This document shows, piece after piece, positions 17,701-25,607 of a DNA stretch of 40,383 nt. The stretch comes from Nocardia tenerifensis NBRC 101015 (GTDB lineage Bacteria; Actinomycetota; Actinomycetes; Mycobacteriales; Mycobacteriaceae), in the NCBI RefSeq assembly GCF_000308715.1, contig NZ_BAGH01000319.1, positions 1 through 40,383 of the forward strand. Direction: 5' to 3'. Positions within the stretch are counted from its first letter, which is position 1; every line of letters begins with the position of its first letter. Below the pieces are notes generated by a model. It was not told where the DNA came from and made no database searches. It worked only from the letters and a program-made list of their open reading frames with translations. A program made the translations under genes and the position numbers.

Positions 17701-18558
17701 CTACCGCTTACCCATGGCGAGCGGATTCGCCGCGGGCACGATAGCATCGTGCACCCGGTCGGCCAGCGGCGCGAGCGACTGCGTCAGCTCGGTGATCGAG
17801 TCGGCGGACAGCACCGCGAGCGCGCCGTTCCAGGCCGCGTCGTCCGTGCTCGCCTCGACGCGCCCGAGCAGCTCGGCCCCGCTTCCGGTCAGCGACGGGC
17901 TGACCGGCTCCCCCACCACCAGCCCCCTGGCCCGCAGCTCGTCGAACGCGTCGGCCCACTCGCGTTCGGAGACCCCGCGCGCCCCGCGCAGCACCGACTC
18001 GCTCGCCTTGCCCGCCGCGGCCTGCATGACCATCGCCTGACGCCCGGTCAGCCCGTGCGTGACCAGGGCGGCGACGTGCCCGTCGCCGCGGTGCTCGCGC
18101 AGCGAGGTGGTCAGCTGCCACAGCGCGGCCACCGGGTCGGCCGGCAGGGGCAGCGCGGCGTTCGCCGCGAACAGCGGCCTGCCGGTCGGGTCGGCGTAAT
18201 CCTGCACCGGGGCCAGCAGGGAGACCGCGCGGGCGCACTCCGCCTCGCCCGCGCCGAGCCCGCGCAGCAGCGCGGTGGACAGATCGAGCCTGACGTCGAG
18301 GCATTGCTCGGGTGTGGCCCGTGACCAGGCCTCGGGCAACGCTTTGCGCACCATTTCGGGGTGAAAACCGGCGAAGGCGGCCTGCACTGTGGCGGGCGTC
18401 ACCGCGCCGAGTGGCGCGGCCCGAAATGCGAAGTAAGTTTGCCAGTAACCGCGCAGTCCGATCGCGACTCCTGCCTCCTTGACACCGGCCCCGAAATAGA
18501 CCACGTCGTGTAGTGGCTCGAGAGTCGTCCAGATTTGCCGCGCGGGATGAATTGCCAT
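17701..18558 (-). CDS. SCO6745-family protein
   Basis: The 285-residue helical protein begins MAIHPARQIWTTLEPLHDVVYF, the usual start of the SCO6745 family. It continues GYWQTYFAFRAAPLGAVTPATV, a short Cys-containing segment, and a C-terminal winged-helix-like half (SEREWADAFDELRARGLVV). A much longer reading from 18765 exists, but its first 69 residues do not look like family sequence. The function is unknown; these proteins occur widely in actinobacteria, some near biosynthetic genes. No ribosome-binding site is obvious. Confidence 0.75.
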   Translation of the reverse strand: MAIHPARQIWTTLEPLHDVVYFGAGVKEAGVAIGLRGYWQTYFAFRAAPLGAVTPATVQAAFAGFHPEMVRKALPEAWSRATPEQCLDVRLDLSTALLRGLGAGEAECARAVSLLAPVQDYADPTGRPLFAANAALPLPADPVAALWQLTTSLREHRGDGHVAALVTHGLTGRQAMVMQAAAGKASESVLRGARGVSEREWADAFDELRARGLVVGEPVSPSLTGSGAELLGRVEASTDDAAWNGALAVLSADSITELTQSLAPLADRVHDAIVPAANPLAMGKR

Positions 18559-18653
18559 GTCGCGCAGCGTACGTCGGGGAACGGCGCGGCGAAACCGGAG
18601 TTCGGTTTCGGAATAAACCGCAGCGGCAATTCGAGCCGCGCACAATATCACGC

Positions 18654-18659
18654 TACAAT
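18654..18659 (+). promoter_or_regulatory. Possible -10 element in the 404-base gap before the helicase gene
   Basis: TACAAT lies in the only AT-rich patch of the 18559-18962 gap; no good -35 is visible. A transcript from here would have a leader of about 300 bases containing the hairpin at 18811-18855. I see nothing else in the gap beyond a GTGCGCGCAC palindrome near 18773. Confidence 0.3.
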
Positions 18660-18810
18660 CGCACCGGACAACGAAAAGTTTCGCTCGTCGGAGTTGCCGG
18701 ATCCACGCGTCCACCGCACCGCGGTACGACCGGTCGGCATTGCGAGCAGAGGTTTCGTTGTTCACGGAAAATGTGCGCGCACCAGCTCCGCATCACCAGT
18801 GCGCCGCGCC

Positions 18811-18855
18811 GATGTCTTCCGAGGTAGCCGCCGAGTAGCGGCACCCGAAGACATC
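18811..18855 (+). promoter_or_regulatory. Long hairpin in the leader of the DEAD-box helicase gene
   Basis: The outer stem GATGTCTTC (18811-18819) with GAAGACATC (18847-18855) is perfect. Inside, GGT-a-GCCGC pairs with GCGGC-ACC over a CGAGTA loop, with one bulged A. It has no U-tract and no upstream plus-strand gene to terminate. It ends 107 bases before the likely start codon, so it would be part of the helicase mRNA leader. Confidence 0.55.
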
Positions 18856-18962
18856 CGGAGCGTGGCCGGGTGAGTATCACAGGCGGAGACGTGGTCGTCG
18901 CGGGCCGGCCGGTCCGCCCCACCTCGTGCGCGCGGGACGCGATTACGAGGAAGGCACGAACC

Positions 18963-20708
18963 CTGAGCAAGATCACTGTCGAACAGGAACCCGGTGTGGC
19001 GGAGACGCTGTTGACCGCCGAACTGGACGCGACGCATACCGCCCCCACATTCGCCGAATTGGGCGTTCGCGACGAAATCGTGCGCGCGCTCGACGAGATC
19101 GGCATCGAACGTACTTTCGCAATTCAGGAACTCACCCTGCCGTTGGCGCTCGCCGGTGAGGACCTCATCGGTCAGGCCCGCACCGGCATGGGCAAGACCT
19201 TCGGTTTCGGCGTGCCGCTGCTGCACCGCATCGCCACCGCCGACACCGGCACCACGCCGCTCGACGGCACGCCGCGGGCGCTGGTCATCGTGCCGACCCG
19301 CGAGCTGTGCATCCAGGTCACCTCCGACCTGGAGAACGCGAGCAAGTACCTGACCAATCACCAGGGCCCGCTCAAGGTGGCCTCCATCTACGGTGGCCGT
19401 CCCTACGAGTCGCAGATCGCCGCGCTCCGCACCGGCGTCGACGTCGTCGTCGGCACCCCCGGCCGCCTGCTCGACCTGGCGAACCAGAACCACCTGATCC
19501 TCGGCAAGGTCGGCGTGCTCGTGCTCGACGAGGCCGACGAGATGCTCGACCTCGGCTTCCTGCCCGACATCGAGCGCATCCTGACCATGGTCCCGGACAA
19601 GCGCCAGACGATGCTGTTCTCCGCGACCATGCCGGGCCCGATCATCACCCTGGCCCGCACGTTCCTCAGCCGCCCGACCCACATCAGGGCCGAGGAGCCG
19701 CACGACTCGGCCGTGCACGACCGCACCACGCAGTTCGTCTACCGGGCGCACGCGCTGGACAAGAGCGAGCTGGTCGCCAAGATCCTGCAGGCCGAGGGCC
19801 GCGGCGCGACCATGATCTTCACCAGGACCAAGCGCACCGCGCAGAAGGTCGCCGACGACCTGGCCGAGCGCGGCTTCTCGGTCGGCGCCGTGCACGGCGA
19901 CCTCGGCCAGATCGCCCGCGAGAAGGCGCTCAACAAATTCCGCAAGGGCGGCATCGACGTGCTGGTCGCGACCGACGTCGCGGCGCGCGGCATCGACATC
20001 GACGACATCACCCACGTCATCAACTATCAGTGCCCCGAGGACGAGAAGACCTACGTGCACCGGATCGGGCGCACCGGCCGCGCCGGACGCACCGGCATCG
20101 CCGTGACGCTGATCGACTGGGACGAGCTCGGCCGCTGGGCCGCCATCGACAAGGCGCTCGGTCTCGGCATCGCGGAGCCGGTGGAGACCTACTCCCGCTC
20201 GCCGCACCTGTTCTCCGACCTCGGCATCCCCGAGGGCGTGAGCGGCACGATCCGCAAGCCCAAGCCGGAGCGCGACGAGGACGCGGTCGTGGTGGAGCGG
20301 CCCGCGCGGCCCCCGCGCCAGCGCAACCGCAAGCGCACCGTCCGCGGGCGGCCGGTCGACCAGGCCGAGGGCGCCGCCGAGGATGCTGCGCAGAGCAACG
20401 GCGCTGCCCAGAACAACGACGCGACGCAGGGCAACGGAGCGCACCCCGCCGAGGACTCGGCCGCCGACGAGAACGGTGATCAGCCCGCCCGTCGTCGCCG
20501 CCGTCGGCGCAGGACCACAGGCGAGGGCGACAACGGCGAGGCCGCCGCCACCGCCGACGACAACGCCACCGCCGACGACAACAATGCCGCCGACGCCGAG
20601 CAGGGCGACCAGCCCGCGCGACGCAGGCGTCGCCGTCGCAAGCCCGCCGGTGACAACGCGAACGAAGACAGTGGTAGCGCGGTGGAGCCAGCCACGGCTT
20701 CGGTCTGA
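18963..20708 (+). CDS. DEAD-box ATP-dependent RNA helicase (RhlE-like, Rv3211 type), probable CTG start
   Basis: The 581-residue protein remodels RNA in the cytoplasm. Helicase motifs run in order: Q motif AIQELTLPLAL, motif I ARTGMGKT, PTREL, TPGRLLD, VLDEADEM, FSATMPGP, then VATDVAARGID and HRIGRTGRAG. The last about 110 residues are low-complexity and acidic, with two DQPARRRRRRR blocks (near residues 506 and 549) that likely bind RNA. The best start is CTG 18963, with GAGGAAGG eight bases upstream, giving MSKITVEQEPG. No ATG or GTG lies near it; a GTG at 18870 would add 31 residues of unconvincing sequence. The Rv3212-like gene follows 27 bases later. Confidence 0.93.
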   Translation: MSKITVEQEPGVAETLLTAELDATHTAPTFAELGVRDEIVRALDEIGIERTFAIQELTLPLALAGEDLIGQARTGMGKTFGFGVPLLHRIATADTGTTPLDGTPRALVIVPTRELCIQVTSDLENASKYLTNHQGPLKVASIYGGRPYESQIAALRTGVDVVVGTPGRLLDLANQNHLILGKVGVLVLDEADEMLDLGFLPDIERILTMVPDKRQTMLFSATMPGPIITLARTFLSRPTHIRAEEPHDSAVHDRTTQFVYRAHALDKSELVAKILQAEGRGATMIFTRTKRTAQKVADDLAERGFSVGAVHGDLGQIAREKALNKFRKGGIDVLVATDVAARGIDIDDITHVINYQCPEDEKTYVHRIGRTGRAGRTGIAVTLIDWDELGRWAAIDKALGLGIAEPVETYSRSPHLFSDLGIPEGVSGTIRKPKPERDEDAVVVERPARPPRQRNRKRTVRGRPVDQAEGAAEDAAQSNGAAQNNDATQGNGAHPAEDSAADENGDQPARRRRRRRRTTGEGDNGEAAATADDNATADDNNAADAEQGDQPARRRRRRRKPAGDNANEDSGSAVEPATASV

Positions 20709-20735
20709 CCCACCGGATCCGTTACTCTCGCAAGC

Positions 20736-21971
20736 GTGCTCGCACCCGAGCGGCGAACGCGCGCCGACGTCATCTCCGCTGCCGCGATCGCCGTGCTCGT
20801 GGTGATCGCGGCAGTGCTGGTGTGGGTGCGGGGGGACGCGCACGGCACCGAGTCGGTGACCGCGAGTTCACCCGTGCCGACGCCGGTCGCGGCCGACCAG
20901 CTGCCGACCGCGCTGCGGGAGCTGTGGCACGCGCCCGACACCGCGAGCGGCCGGGCGCTGACCTCCGCGGGCGTCGCCGTCACCGGTGACGAGGGCACGG
21001 TCACCGGGCACGATCCGCGCACCGGCGCCGACCTGTGGCACTACCGCCGCGACATGCCGCTGTGCGGGATCGAGGGCCAGTTCAGCATGGTGGTGGCGGT
21101 GTACCGCGACGAGCGCGGATGCAGCCAGGCCACGCTGCTGGCCGGCGACAGCGGCGCCAGACGCACCGCGCGCAGCAGCTACATGGACCCGTCGGTGCGT
21201 TTGTCTGTCGATGGCACCTATGTGCTCGCGCAGGGGCCTAAACGGCTCGAGATGTGGCGTTCGGATCTGGTCCGCACCATCGAGTACGGATTCGTCGACG
21301 CGCCGGTCAACGTGAAAACCCAACCGCGCAAAGGCTGCACGCTGCTCTCGGCGGGCTCGAGCCCCTCGCGGCTCGGCGTGCTCGAGCGCTGCCCCGAGGA
21401 CGCGGCCAACCGGCTGACCATGCTCAACCCCGCGCCGAAGGACAACACGGTGCCCGAGGAGTTCGGCTCGCACGTGCTCTCCGGTCCCGGCGCGGACTCC
21501 GCCGACGCGCGAGTACTCGCGGTGTCGGACAACAGAATCGTGCTCTACCTGCCCGGTGCGCCGGCCTCGGCGGGGACCGAAGCGGCGGCGCCGCGCCTGG
21601 CCGTCTACGACGCCTCCGGCAATCCGATTGTGGTGCACCAGCTTTCGGCGCCGCTCAGCGACAAGACGACGACCACCCGAATCGGCTCGGCCTACCTGGT
21701 TTTCACCGGCAACAGCGTGATCGCCTTGAACGGCAGCACCTTTGACCCGATGTGGACCGCGGCCGGCGCGCTCGGCGCCCCGACCATGATGGCGGGCAGG
21801 CTGCTCATGCCGACCGCGGGCGCGATCGTCGGCCTCGACCCCACCACCGGCGCCGAGGTCGCCCGCATTCCGGTGGATCGCCCCGGCTACAGCGGAGCCC
21901 CGATCTCGCTCGCGGTACTCGGCACGACGATCCTCGAGCAGCGCGGCACCGAGCTCTACGCCCTCGGCTGA
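20736..21971 (+). CDS. Rv3212-like membrane-anchored beta-propeller protein
   Basis: The 411-residue protein has one N-terminal membrane segment (about residues 12-32, VISAAAIAVLVVIAAVLVWV), then an extracytoplasmic domain. PQQ/BamB-like blade motifs include GTVTGHDPRTGADLWHYRR, NSVIALNGSTFDPMWTAAG and GAIVGLDPTTGAEVARIPV. The position after the rhlE-like helicase matches Rv3212. A scaffolding or binding role outside the membrane is likely; the actual function is unknown. Translation starts at GTG 20736. The final codons and stop (GCC CTC GGC TGA) are the first unit of the repeat array that follows. Confidence 0.78.
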   Translation: MLAPERRTRADVISAAAIAVLVVIAAVLVWVRGDAHGTESVTASSPVPTPVAADQLPTALRELWHAPDTASGRALTSAGVAVTGDEGTVTGHDPRTGADLWHYRRDMPLCGIEGQFSMVVAVYRDERGCSQATLLAGDSGARRTARSSYMDPSVRLSVDGTYVLAQGPKRLEMWRSDLVRTIEYGFVDAPVNVKTQPRKGCTLLSAGSSPSRLGVLERCPEDAANRLTMLNPAPKDNTVPEEFGSHVLSGPGADSADARVLAVSDNRIVLYLPGAPASAGTEAAAPRLAVYDASGNPIVVHQLSAPLSDKTTTTRIGSAYLVFTGNSVIALNGSTFDPMWTAAGALGAPTMMAGRLLMPTAGAIVGLDPTTGAEVARIPVDRPGYSGAPISLAVLGTTILEQRGTELYALG

Positions 21972-22438
21972 GCACTCGACCCACCCGACCGAACGCCCAT
22001 GCCTCGGTTGGGCACTGCACGCCTCGGTTTGGGCACTGCACGCCTCCGCTGAGCACTCCCGCCTCCGGCTCAGGCACGCACATCTCAGCAGAGCCTCCAC
22101 GCTCAGTCAGGCCGCGCACGCCTCGGCAGAGCCATGCACCCCTCGGCTGGGTACCGCACGCCTCCGTTGGGCACTGCACATCCGGCTAGGCACGCACACC
22201 TCGGCAGAGCCTCCACGCTCAGTCGAGCCGCGCCCGCCTCGGTGAAGCCATGCATGCCTGGGCTGAGCTCGCACGTTCGGTTGATACCCGCACGGCTCCG
22301 CTGAGTCCTGCACACCTCGCGCTGGATATCGCACACTTCGGCCGGGCACACTGAACGCCTCCGGTGGGAACTGCACGGCTCGGCTGGGCACTGCGCGATT
22401 GGGCTGAGTACTGCGCGATCGGGCGGAGTACTGCGCGC
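21958..22438. repeat. Degenerate tandem array of a ~20-bp unit, about 24 copies
   Basis: The unit consensus is GCACGCCTCGGCTGGGCACT. Well-kept copies are near 22006, 22026, 22142, 22161 and 22374-22434. The last units drift to GCGCGATCGGGCGGAGTACT. The first unit overlaps the end of the Rv3212-like gene, including its stop codon. A 67-base block (22073-22139) recurs at 22189-22255 with about nine mismatches, so the array also grew by a larger duplication. It fills the whole 505-base gap before the next gene. No CRISPR-like unique spacers are present. Confidence 0.88.
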
Positions 22439-22476
22439 CGCCGAACTTGTCGGTGGTCTACGGCACACTGCCGGGT

Positions 22477-22983
22477 ATGAGCGAACAGCCGACGCCCGCA
22501 ACGGATTCCGCCAAGAAGATCGAGTCGTACGACGACCCCGACGCCCCCTGGAACCAGGACTACTCCGCGGAGGACATCGCGAACTGGAACGACGGCGTCA
22601 TCGAGGAGTTCCGCGCGAACGGCGGCAAGGTCGGCGGCGCGTACGAGAACGGGGAACTGCTGCTGCTCACCACCACTGGCGCCAAGAGCGGCAGGCGGCA
22701 CGTGGTTCCGCTCGGCGTCCTGCGCCGCGGCGAGACGATGTACGTGAGTTCGTTCATCGAGGACCGCTACCCGGCCTGGTACCACAACGTGAAGGCCGAG
22801 CCACGGGTGACAATGGAGTTCGGCGACAAGACCTACCAGGGCACCGCGCGCGCCCTCGAAGGCGCGGAGTACGAGGAGTTCGCGGCGTGGGCGCTGGCGA
22901 ACAATCCCTTGCTCGCCGACTATCAATCCAAGGTGGAGCGTCCGCTGCCGTTGGTCGTGCTGACCGTGGACCGGCCGAGCTGA
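22477..22983 (+). CDS. Deazaflavin (F420)-dependent nitroreductase-family protein
   Basis: The 168-residue protein belongs to the Ddn/FDOR split-barrel family. It has the diagnostic GELLLLTTTGAKSGRRHVVPL followed by PAWYHNVKAEPRVTMEFG, then YEEFAAWALANNPLLADYQ. Members use F420 or related cofactors to reduce quinones, nitro compounds or unsaturated substrates. The substrate is unknown. A TTG start at 22447 is possible, but ATG 22477 gives a normal family N-terminus. The repeat array ends about 40 bases upstream, so any promoter lies in or next to it. Confidence 0.88.
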   Translation: MSEQPTPATDSAKKIESYDDPDAPWNQDYSAEDIANWNDGVIEEFRANGGKVGGAYENGELLLLTTTGAKSGRRHVVPLGVLRRGETMYVSSFIEDRYPAWYHNVKAEPRVTMEFGDKTYQGTARALEGAEYEEFAAWALANNPLLADYQSKVERPLPLVVLTVDRPS

Positions 22984-23040
22984 CCGGCGGCGACCCCGGC
23001 CGAGCGGTCCACCCCCGCGCGCGTGAACCATGATGGATCC

Positions 23041-23652
23041 ATGTCCGCACCCGACGATGCCCGACTAGTGCTGCTTCGACACGGCGAGACCACCTGGTCC
23101 ACCCGGCACCGCCACACCGGCCGCACCGACCTGCCCCTCACCGAGCGCGGCGAGGGCCAGGCGCGGGCCGCCGGTCCGTTGCTGGCCGCGCTGAAGCTGC
23201 GCGACCCGCTGGTGCTCACCAGCCCGCGGCTGCGCGCGCGGCAGACCGCCGAGCTGGCCGGCCTCACCGACACCACCGTCGACGACGATCTGGCCGAGTG
23301 GGACTACGGCGATTACGAGGGGCTCACCACCCCCGAGATCCGCGAGAGCGCGCCGGGCTGGACCATCTGGACCGGCGCCGTGCCGGGCGGCGAGTCCGCG
23401 GACGCGGTGCGCGCCCGGGCCGATCGCGTGCTCGCCGACGCGGAACCGCGCCTGCGCGAACGCGATATCGTGCTCGTCGGGCACGGCCACTTCTCCCGCG
23501 CGCTGATCGCCCGCTGGGCCGAGTTCGACCTGCGGGAGGGCCGCCGGTTCACCATGTCGACCGGCGCGCTCACCGTGCTCGGCTACGAACACCAAGTGCG
23601 AACCATCCTGGCGCACAACCTGGTTCCCACCGCAAATGGAGTGACACTGTGA
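23041..23652 (+). CDS. Histidine phosphatase, Rv3214 (Gpm2)-like acid phosphatase
   Basis: The 203-residue phosphoglycerate-mutase-fold protein has catalytic LVLLRHGETTWS and the second His in VLVGHGHFSRALIARW. LAEWDYGDYEGLTTPEIRES closely resembles Rv3214, shown to be an acid phosphatase rather than a mutase. A GTG at 23023 is an alternative start. It overlaps the following acetyltransferase by four bases (GTGA). In M. tuberculosis entC follows here; it is absent in this window. Confidence 0.9.
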   Translation: MSAPDDARLVLLRHGETTWSTRHRHTGRTDLPLTERGEGQARAAGPLLAALKLRDPLVLTSPRLRARQTAELAGLTDTTVDDDLAEWDYGDYEGLTTPEIRESAPGWTIWTGAVPGGESADAVRARADRVLADAEPRLRERDIVLVGHGHFSRALIARWAEFDLREGRRFTMSTGALTVLGYEHQVRTILAHNLVPTANGVTL

Positions 23653-24134
23653 CTGTAGAACTGCGCCGCGCCGTCCCCGCCGACGTGCCCGGCCTGGTAG
23701 GGCTCGTCCACGAGCTGGCCGAGTACGAGAAGGCCGCCGACGAATGCACCGTCACCGTCGCGCAATTGGACGCCGCGCTGTTCGGCCCCGACCCCAAGGT
23801 CTTCGCCCATGTGGTGGCCGAGGACGGCGAGCTGGTCGGCTGCGCGATCTGGTTCCTCAACTTCTCCACCTGGAACGGCGTGCACGGCATCTACCTCGAG
23901 GACCTGTACGTCAAGCCGGAGACGCGCGGCAAGGGCTACGGCAAGGCGCTGCTGGCCACGCTGGCGAAGGAGGCCGTCGACAACGGCTACGCCAGGCTCG
24001 ACTGGGCCGTGCTGACCTGGAACAAGCCCTCCATCGATTTCTACGAATCCCTCGGCGCCGCAGCGCAGAACGAGTGGGTCGGCTACCGCCTCACCGGCGA
24101 GCCGCTCGGCAAGCTGGCCAAGGAAGCCCGGTAG
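23649..24134 (+). CDS. GNAT N-acetyltransferase, diamine/spermidine-acetyltransferase-like
   Basis: The 161-residue GNAT-fold protein has acetyl-CoA loop RGKGYGKALL preceded by YLEDLYVKPETRGK, and late WNKPSIDFYESLGA. FAHVVAEDGELVGCAIWFLNFSTWNG resembles eukaryotic-type spermidine/spermine acetyltransferases. The GTG start at 23649 overlaps the phosphatase stop as GTGA, so the two are probably coupled. It matches the place of Rv3216. The true acceptor is unknown. Confidence 0.88.
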   Translation: MTVELRRAVPADVPGLVGLVHELAEYEKAADECTVTVAQLDAALFGPDPKVFAHVVAEDGELVGCAIWFLNFSTWNGVHGIYLEDLYVKPETRGKGYGKALLATLAKEAVDNGYARLDWAVLTWNKPSIDFYESLGAAAQNEWVGYRLTGEPLGKLAKEAR

Positions 24135-24143
24135 CGCACGACG

Positions 24144-24830
24144 ATGACGTGGCTCGCCGACATCGATGAAGGCTCCTGGCCGAGCACGCCCGACGAGGCC
24201 ATGGCGATCCAGGACGAATTGCGGCCGAAGGTCGAAACGTCCTGGCAGGCAACGTCAATCGAGACGGTCGCGGGGATCGACTGCGCGTACGCCGAGACCG
24301 GCGCGGTCGCCGCGGCCGTCGTCGTGCTCGACGCGGCCACCCTCGAAACGGTCGATTCGGCTGTCGCGCACGGCACTACGGATTTCCCGTACCACCCCGG
24401 ACTGCTCGCCTTCCGCGAATTGCCAACGACCATGCGGGTTCTGGCGCGGCTGGAAGCCGCGCCGGACTTGATCGTCTGTGACGCACAGGGTTTGGCGCAC
24501 CCGCGCCGCTTCGGCCTGGCCTGCCACATCGGCGTGCTCACCGGCGTGCCCACCATCGGCGTCGCCAAATCCGTGTGGGGCGACTACCTCGAACCCGGAA
24601 CCGAGCGCGGCGCGCGCACCGACATCACCATCGACGGCGAGGTCGTCGGCGCGGCCCTGCGCACCCGCTCGGGCGTGAAGCCGGTCTTCGTCTCGGTCGG
24701 CCACCGCATCGACCTCGACACCGCCTGCGCCCGGGTTCTCGCCCTCACCCCGAACTACCGACTGCCCGAAACCACCCGACGCGCCGACTCACTCTGCCGC
24801 ACAGCGCTGCGCGCCGCCGTCGCCGACTAG
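24144..24830 (+). CDS. nfi: Endonuclease V
   Basis: The 228-residue protein initiates repair of deoxyinosine by cutting the second bond 3' of the lesion. Family motifs: AGIDCAYAE with catalytic Asp46, the wedge and acid segment FPYHPGLLAFRELP with Glu92, CDAQGLAHPRRFGLACHIG with Asp113, then PTIGVAKSVWGDY. It begins nine bases after the GNAT stop and is probably in the same transcript. An 18-bp tandem array begins directly after its stop codon. Confidence 0.93.
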   Translation: MTWLADIDEGSWPSTPDEAMAIQDELRPKVETSWQATSIETVAGIDCAYAETGAVAAAVVVLDAATLETVDSAVAHGTTDFPYHPGLLAFRELPTTMRVLARLEAAPDLIVCDAQGLAHPRRFGLACHIGVLTGVPTIGVAKSVWGDYLEPGTERGARTDITIDGEVVGAALRTRSGVKPVFVSVGHRIDLDTACARVLALTPNYRLPETTRRADSLCRTALRAAVAD

Positions 24831-25026
24831 CGGTCAGTCACCAAGTTCTGGTCAGTCACCAGGTCGCGGTCGATCACCGAGTTGCGGTCGATCACCAAGC
24901 TCGGTCGATCACCAAGTCGCAGTTGATCACCAAGCTCGGTCGATCACCAAGTCGCAGTTGATCACCGAGTCGCGGTCAATCGCCAAGTCGCAGTTGATCA
25001 CCGAGTCGCGGTCGATCGCCGAACAG
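24831..25026. repeat. Degenerate 18-bp tandem array, about 11 copies, after endonuclease V
   Basis: The unit consensus is GGTCGATCACCAAGTCGC, alternating with AGTTGATCACCRAGTCGC to give a 36-bp higher-order unit repeated about three times. The array starts at the base after the endonuclease V stop codon. It ends about 60 bases before the stop of the convergent membrane protein gene. Many units contain TGATCA or CGATCA. A weak GGGGC-n5-GCCCC hairpin follows at 25049-25063. Confidence 0.88.
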
Positions 25027-25088
25027 ATCCCCACGAGCGGCAGTCAACGGGGCATGACGCCCCACCCCCCGCGGTAAAGCCCCGTAGA

Positions 25089-25511
25089 TCAGGATCCCTC
25101 GGGCTCGACGGCATAGTCCGCGGCCATCCACCGCGTGGAGGCCGGGGCGAACAGCAACACCAGAGCGGCGACGACCACGACGCCGAGCAACGTGCCGAAC
25201 ACCGGCTGATGCGAGTCGGTGAGCAGCGACCAGGTGACCGGCAGTAGCAGCAGCTGCGCGATCACGGCGATGGCCCGCCCCCACCGCTTGCCGAACAGCA
25301 GGCCGAGGCCCGCGGCGAGCACCGCCCCGCCCAGGATGCCGAACCAGGCCGCGGTGCCGTACCCGTTGGTCGCCGTCTGATCGTGGCCGAGCAACCCGCG
25401 CACGATCAACACCAGCGCGACGACCACGGCGACGGCGCCTTCCAGCGTCACCAGCGCGCCCGCGCCGCGCACCGTCCTCGGCACGCCGGGGGAAACATCA
25501 CTCTCAGCCAC
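25089..25511 (-). CDS. Small integral membrane protein (Rv3217c-like)
   Basis: The 140-residue protein has about four hydrophobic segments (LEGAVAVVVALVLIVRGLLG; AAWFGILGGAVLAAGLGLLF; AIAVIAQLLLLPVTWSLL; FGTLLGVVVVAALVLLFAPA). A short basic loop, GKRWGRAI, lies between the second and third. Position and size fit Rv3217c. The function is unknown. Translation begins at GTG 25511, divergent from the lipid-kinase gene. Confidence 0.78.
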   Translation of the reverse strand: MAESDVSPGVPRTVRGAGALVTLEGAVAVVVALVLIVRGLLGHDQTATNGYGTAAWFGILGGAVLAAGLGLLFGKRWGRAIAVIAQLLLLPVTWSLLTDSHQPVFGTLLGVVVVAALVLLFAPASTRWMAADYAVEPEGS

Positions 25512-25607
25512 CCGTCAAGCCTACGACCCGTCGTAGTCGTCGTCCCCGCGACCGCTCCCGTTCAGCGGCTTTTCGGACCCGTTCCGGTGAGGATTAGGCT
25601 GCGGGTC

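Noticed and set aside
18559..18765. N-terminal extension of the SCO6745-family protein
   Set aside because: The added 69 residues are Arg-rich and unlike the family, while MAIHPARQIWTTLEP is the usual start.
21958..22438. Possible CRISPR array
   Set aside because: The units are contiguous with no unique spacers, and no cas genes are present.
22107..22501. Cys-rich repetitive minus-strand reading frames across the 20-bp array
   Set aside because: The frames exist only because the repeat lacks stops in some registers; units vary in length, so no frame is kept, and no ribosome-binding site is present.
23298..23648. N-terminal extension of the GNAT gene overlapping the phosphatase
   Set aside because: The frame is a shadow of the phosphatase gene; GTG 23649 with the GTGA overlap is the natural start.
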